This document shows positions 6,901 through 7,253 of a stretch of DNA of 7,253 nt, piece by piece. Both the position numbers and the translations under genes were made by a program. The notes under the pieces are model-generated. The model had not been told where the DNA came from. It was given only the letters and a program-made list of their open reading frames with translations, and did not search any database. The stretch's first letter is position 1. Each line of letters starts with the position of its first letter. The DNA lies in contig JAPONU010000359.1 in assembly GCA_026713745.1 (NCBI GenBank), positions 1 through 7,253 of the forward strand, read 5' to 3'. The stretch comes from a bacterium (GTDB taxonomy: Bacteria > Actinomycetota > Acidimicrobiia > Acidimicrobiales > CATQHL01).

Positions 6901-7253
6901 AACATCGCCGCGACCCACGGCCCGGGATTGCTCCGGCGCGGGGCGGGCGGACCGGAGGATCCCTGGAGCCGGCTGTTCGCGATGGCGACGCCGGAGGAGC
7001 CGACCACCGTCGGCGAGATGGTCCCCTACTGGGTGTTTCACCGCGGGCCGGCGAGGATCGAACGACACGTGCCCGTCATTCCGTTCAGCCGCGAGGCGGC
7101 GGCTCTGCCGAGACTGCGCAAGGCGCTCGCCGCCTACCGCCTCGCCTTCGGTCAGCCCCGCCAGGAGGAACTGGTGGAGTTTCTCGGAGCGGACCGCTCC
7201 GATGCCGACCTGCTGCGACTGGCTGCACGGCTCCGGATCGACCTGTCGCCGCC
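3964..7253 (+). CDS. Large superfamily 2 helicase (DEAD/DEAH-like), third operon gene; 3' end beyond the window
   Basis: The frame is open from GTG 3964 to the window end: 1096 complete residues and no stop. SF2 motifs run in order: DFQRR (22-26, Q-motif-like); Walker A DEVGLGKT (49-56); motif Ia IVYVCSNAAIARQN (80-93); ITPGTS (134-139); Walker B DEFQ (277-280); motif III SATP (319-322); motif V TSVGQEGLDF (934-943); motif VI QREGRVHR (964-971). All ATPase and arginine-finger residues expected for an active translocase are present. About 600 residues separate motifs III and V, with family-like blocks WKSAPYLVNFM (444-454), YPSPSLAELGDP (623-633) and FRNFFN (783-788). Near the end, AAYRLAFGQPRQEEL resembles the C-terminal tail I recall for helicases paired with PLD and DUF6361 genes, so the natural stop is probably only slightly past the window. 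Predicted role: ATP-driven nucleic acid sensing or remodelling with the PLD partner. Substrate and polarity cannot be told from sequence. Confidence 0.9.
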   Translation, partial: MTAEHVVGEHIDVESTLGGLKDFQRRTAGWTFQRMFAEEDPATRFLIADEVGLGKTHVAKGVIAQVIDHLRRTGDARHDIVYVCSNAAIARQNVRKLVPEGIKPLEEIERLTMLPLADLDHGDSRRAGINLLAITPGTSLDFGRSTGRFRERCLAYTFLRAHWGASAMTAPARRIFWYGIRVNPDERLRRLERQFRPRIEGSFEDFAARLAEVDRARIAAGRPTLRELFDELAAGLAWKRTFPDDLLRPRRELIGETRRIMATVGIAALRPDLVILDEFQRFKDLLRPDPANFAAMLAHRMFDYEDPDSGRVTRTLLLSATPYRMYTTGDDPESDHYEDFYETCSFLLKDSRRVDRLRDRFGALRLALTSAESLDAAKGICGEIEGQLQGVMARTERLAATPDRDGMLHEPGAHVEVKPQDLRAYLRFGDLAETVGHHEPGEYWKSAPYLVNFMEEYKLKRAVMEAASAGRPLDGAGLDPGPGLLDWDDVEAYGHVDPQNGRLRWLLDDLGRHRAFELLWIPPSFRYYDTGSVYESHEAAGFTKRLIFSGWAVVPKVVSSLVSFEAERRAYAGRSHDYTADYRRRGGRRLAFGTSERTTDRPRPGEADGDRRAASMTTFGLIYPSPSLAELGDPRPATPGGRRRAAEVLAEVAGRVSGAVGPLVGSAPIDGPVDRRWYWAAPLLLDGERHRSATSRLLARDLGHWGAGEGDRGLRAHVAEARAMLDYGPGALGRVPDDLSDVLAELAVGGPAQCALRAIGSVTGLPLSHEAAVLNAARVAGAFRNFFNAPEVTGIIVGDRSEESDIDEGGRYWRDVLRHAIDGNLGAVLDEHVHVLRDWLGYLGLEDDERRGTAAGDIADSLAEALDLRTSTFRVDVPRRGCHHGRVEVAQRRMRTRFAVAYGTQALDGGGEIRADSVSRAFNSPFWPFVLASTSVGQEGLDFHLWCHAVVHWNLPANPVDLEQREGRVHRYKGHAVRRNIAATHGPGLLRRGAGGPEDPWSRLFAMATPEEPTTVGEMVPYWVFHRGPARIERHVPVIPFSREAAALPRLRKALAAYRLAFGQPRQEELVEFLGADRSDADLLRLAARLRIDLSP

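Noticed and set aside
4567..7068. 833-residue open frame on the minus strand
   Set aside because: It lies wholly antisense to the helicase, whose frame carries every SF2 motif in order. The minus-strand translation has no recognisable domain and is an expected shadow in GC-rich DNA.
693..7253. Assignment of the operon to DISARM, BREX or the Dpd 7-deazaguanine system
   Set aside because: A helicase and a PLD protein are shared themes, but no methyltransferase, DrmB-like DUF1998 gene, PglZ or BrxC-like gene, or DpdA transglycosylase is present, and DUF6361 is not a hallmark of these systems as I know them.
1..7253. CRISPR array, tRNA/rRNA gene, insertion sequence or integrase
   Set aside because: I saw no regularly spaced repeats, no tRNA cloverleaf with a CCA-type end, no transposase motif and no terminal inverted repeats with target duplications.

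Overview
The window is very GC-rich DNA with strong G/C preference at third codon positions. This suggests a high-GC bacterium, plausibly an actinomycete-like or uncultivated environmental lineage. No marker gene fixes the taxon, so this is a weak inference. The window holds the edge of one leftward gene, a divergent intergenic region of about 390 bases, and then a tightly packed rightward three-gene operon that fills the rest.

Left edge (1-299, minus strand): the first 99 residues of a UPF0261 / Tm-1-like ATP-binding protein, cut by the window start. Between the divergent starts (300-692) I see no intact gene. It holds a good ribosome binding site for each flanking gene, a 15-bp inverted repeat just upstream of the UPF0261 start, and a stop-interrupted stretch (577-696) that may be the remnant of a lost gene.

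Main body (693-7253, plus strand): (1) a DUF6361-family protein of 432 residues; (2) a phospholipase D-superfamily protein of 658 residues with two HxK...N half-sites; (3) a very large superfamily 2 helicase, GTG start at 3964, open through the window end with 1096 residues visible. The helicase is the largest gene here. The genes overlap by 1 and 4 bases, so they are probably co-transcribed and translationally coupled.

A helicase, a PLD-type phosphodiesterase and a conserved partner of unknown function form the kind of module found in anti-phage defence islands. It is loosely comparable to the helicase plus PLD pair of DISARM, but no methyltransferase or other DISARM hallmark gene is visible. 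From memory, DUF6361 proteins recur beside PLD and helicase genes in other bacteria, so the trio looks like a conserved system. I cannot attach an established system name to it. The working model is that the helicase senses or remodels nucleic acid, the PLD protein cleaves it, and DUF6361 is a specificity or scaffold subunit. This is inference from family and layout, not shown by the sequence.
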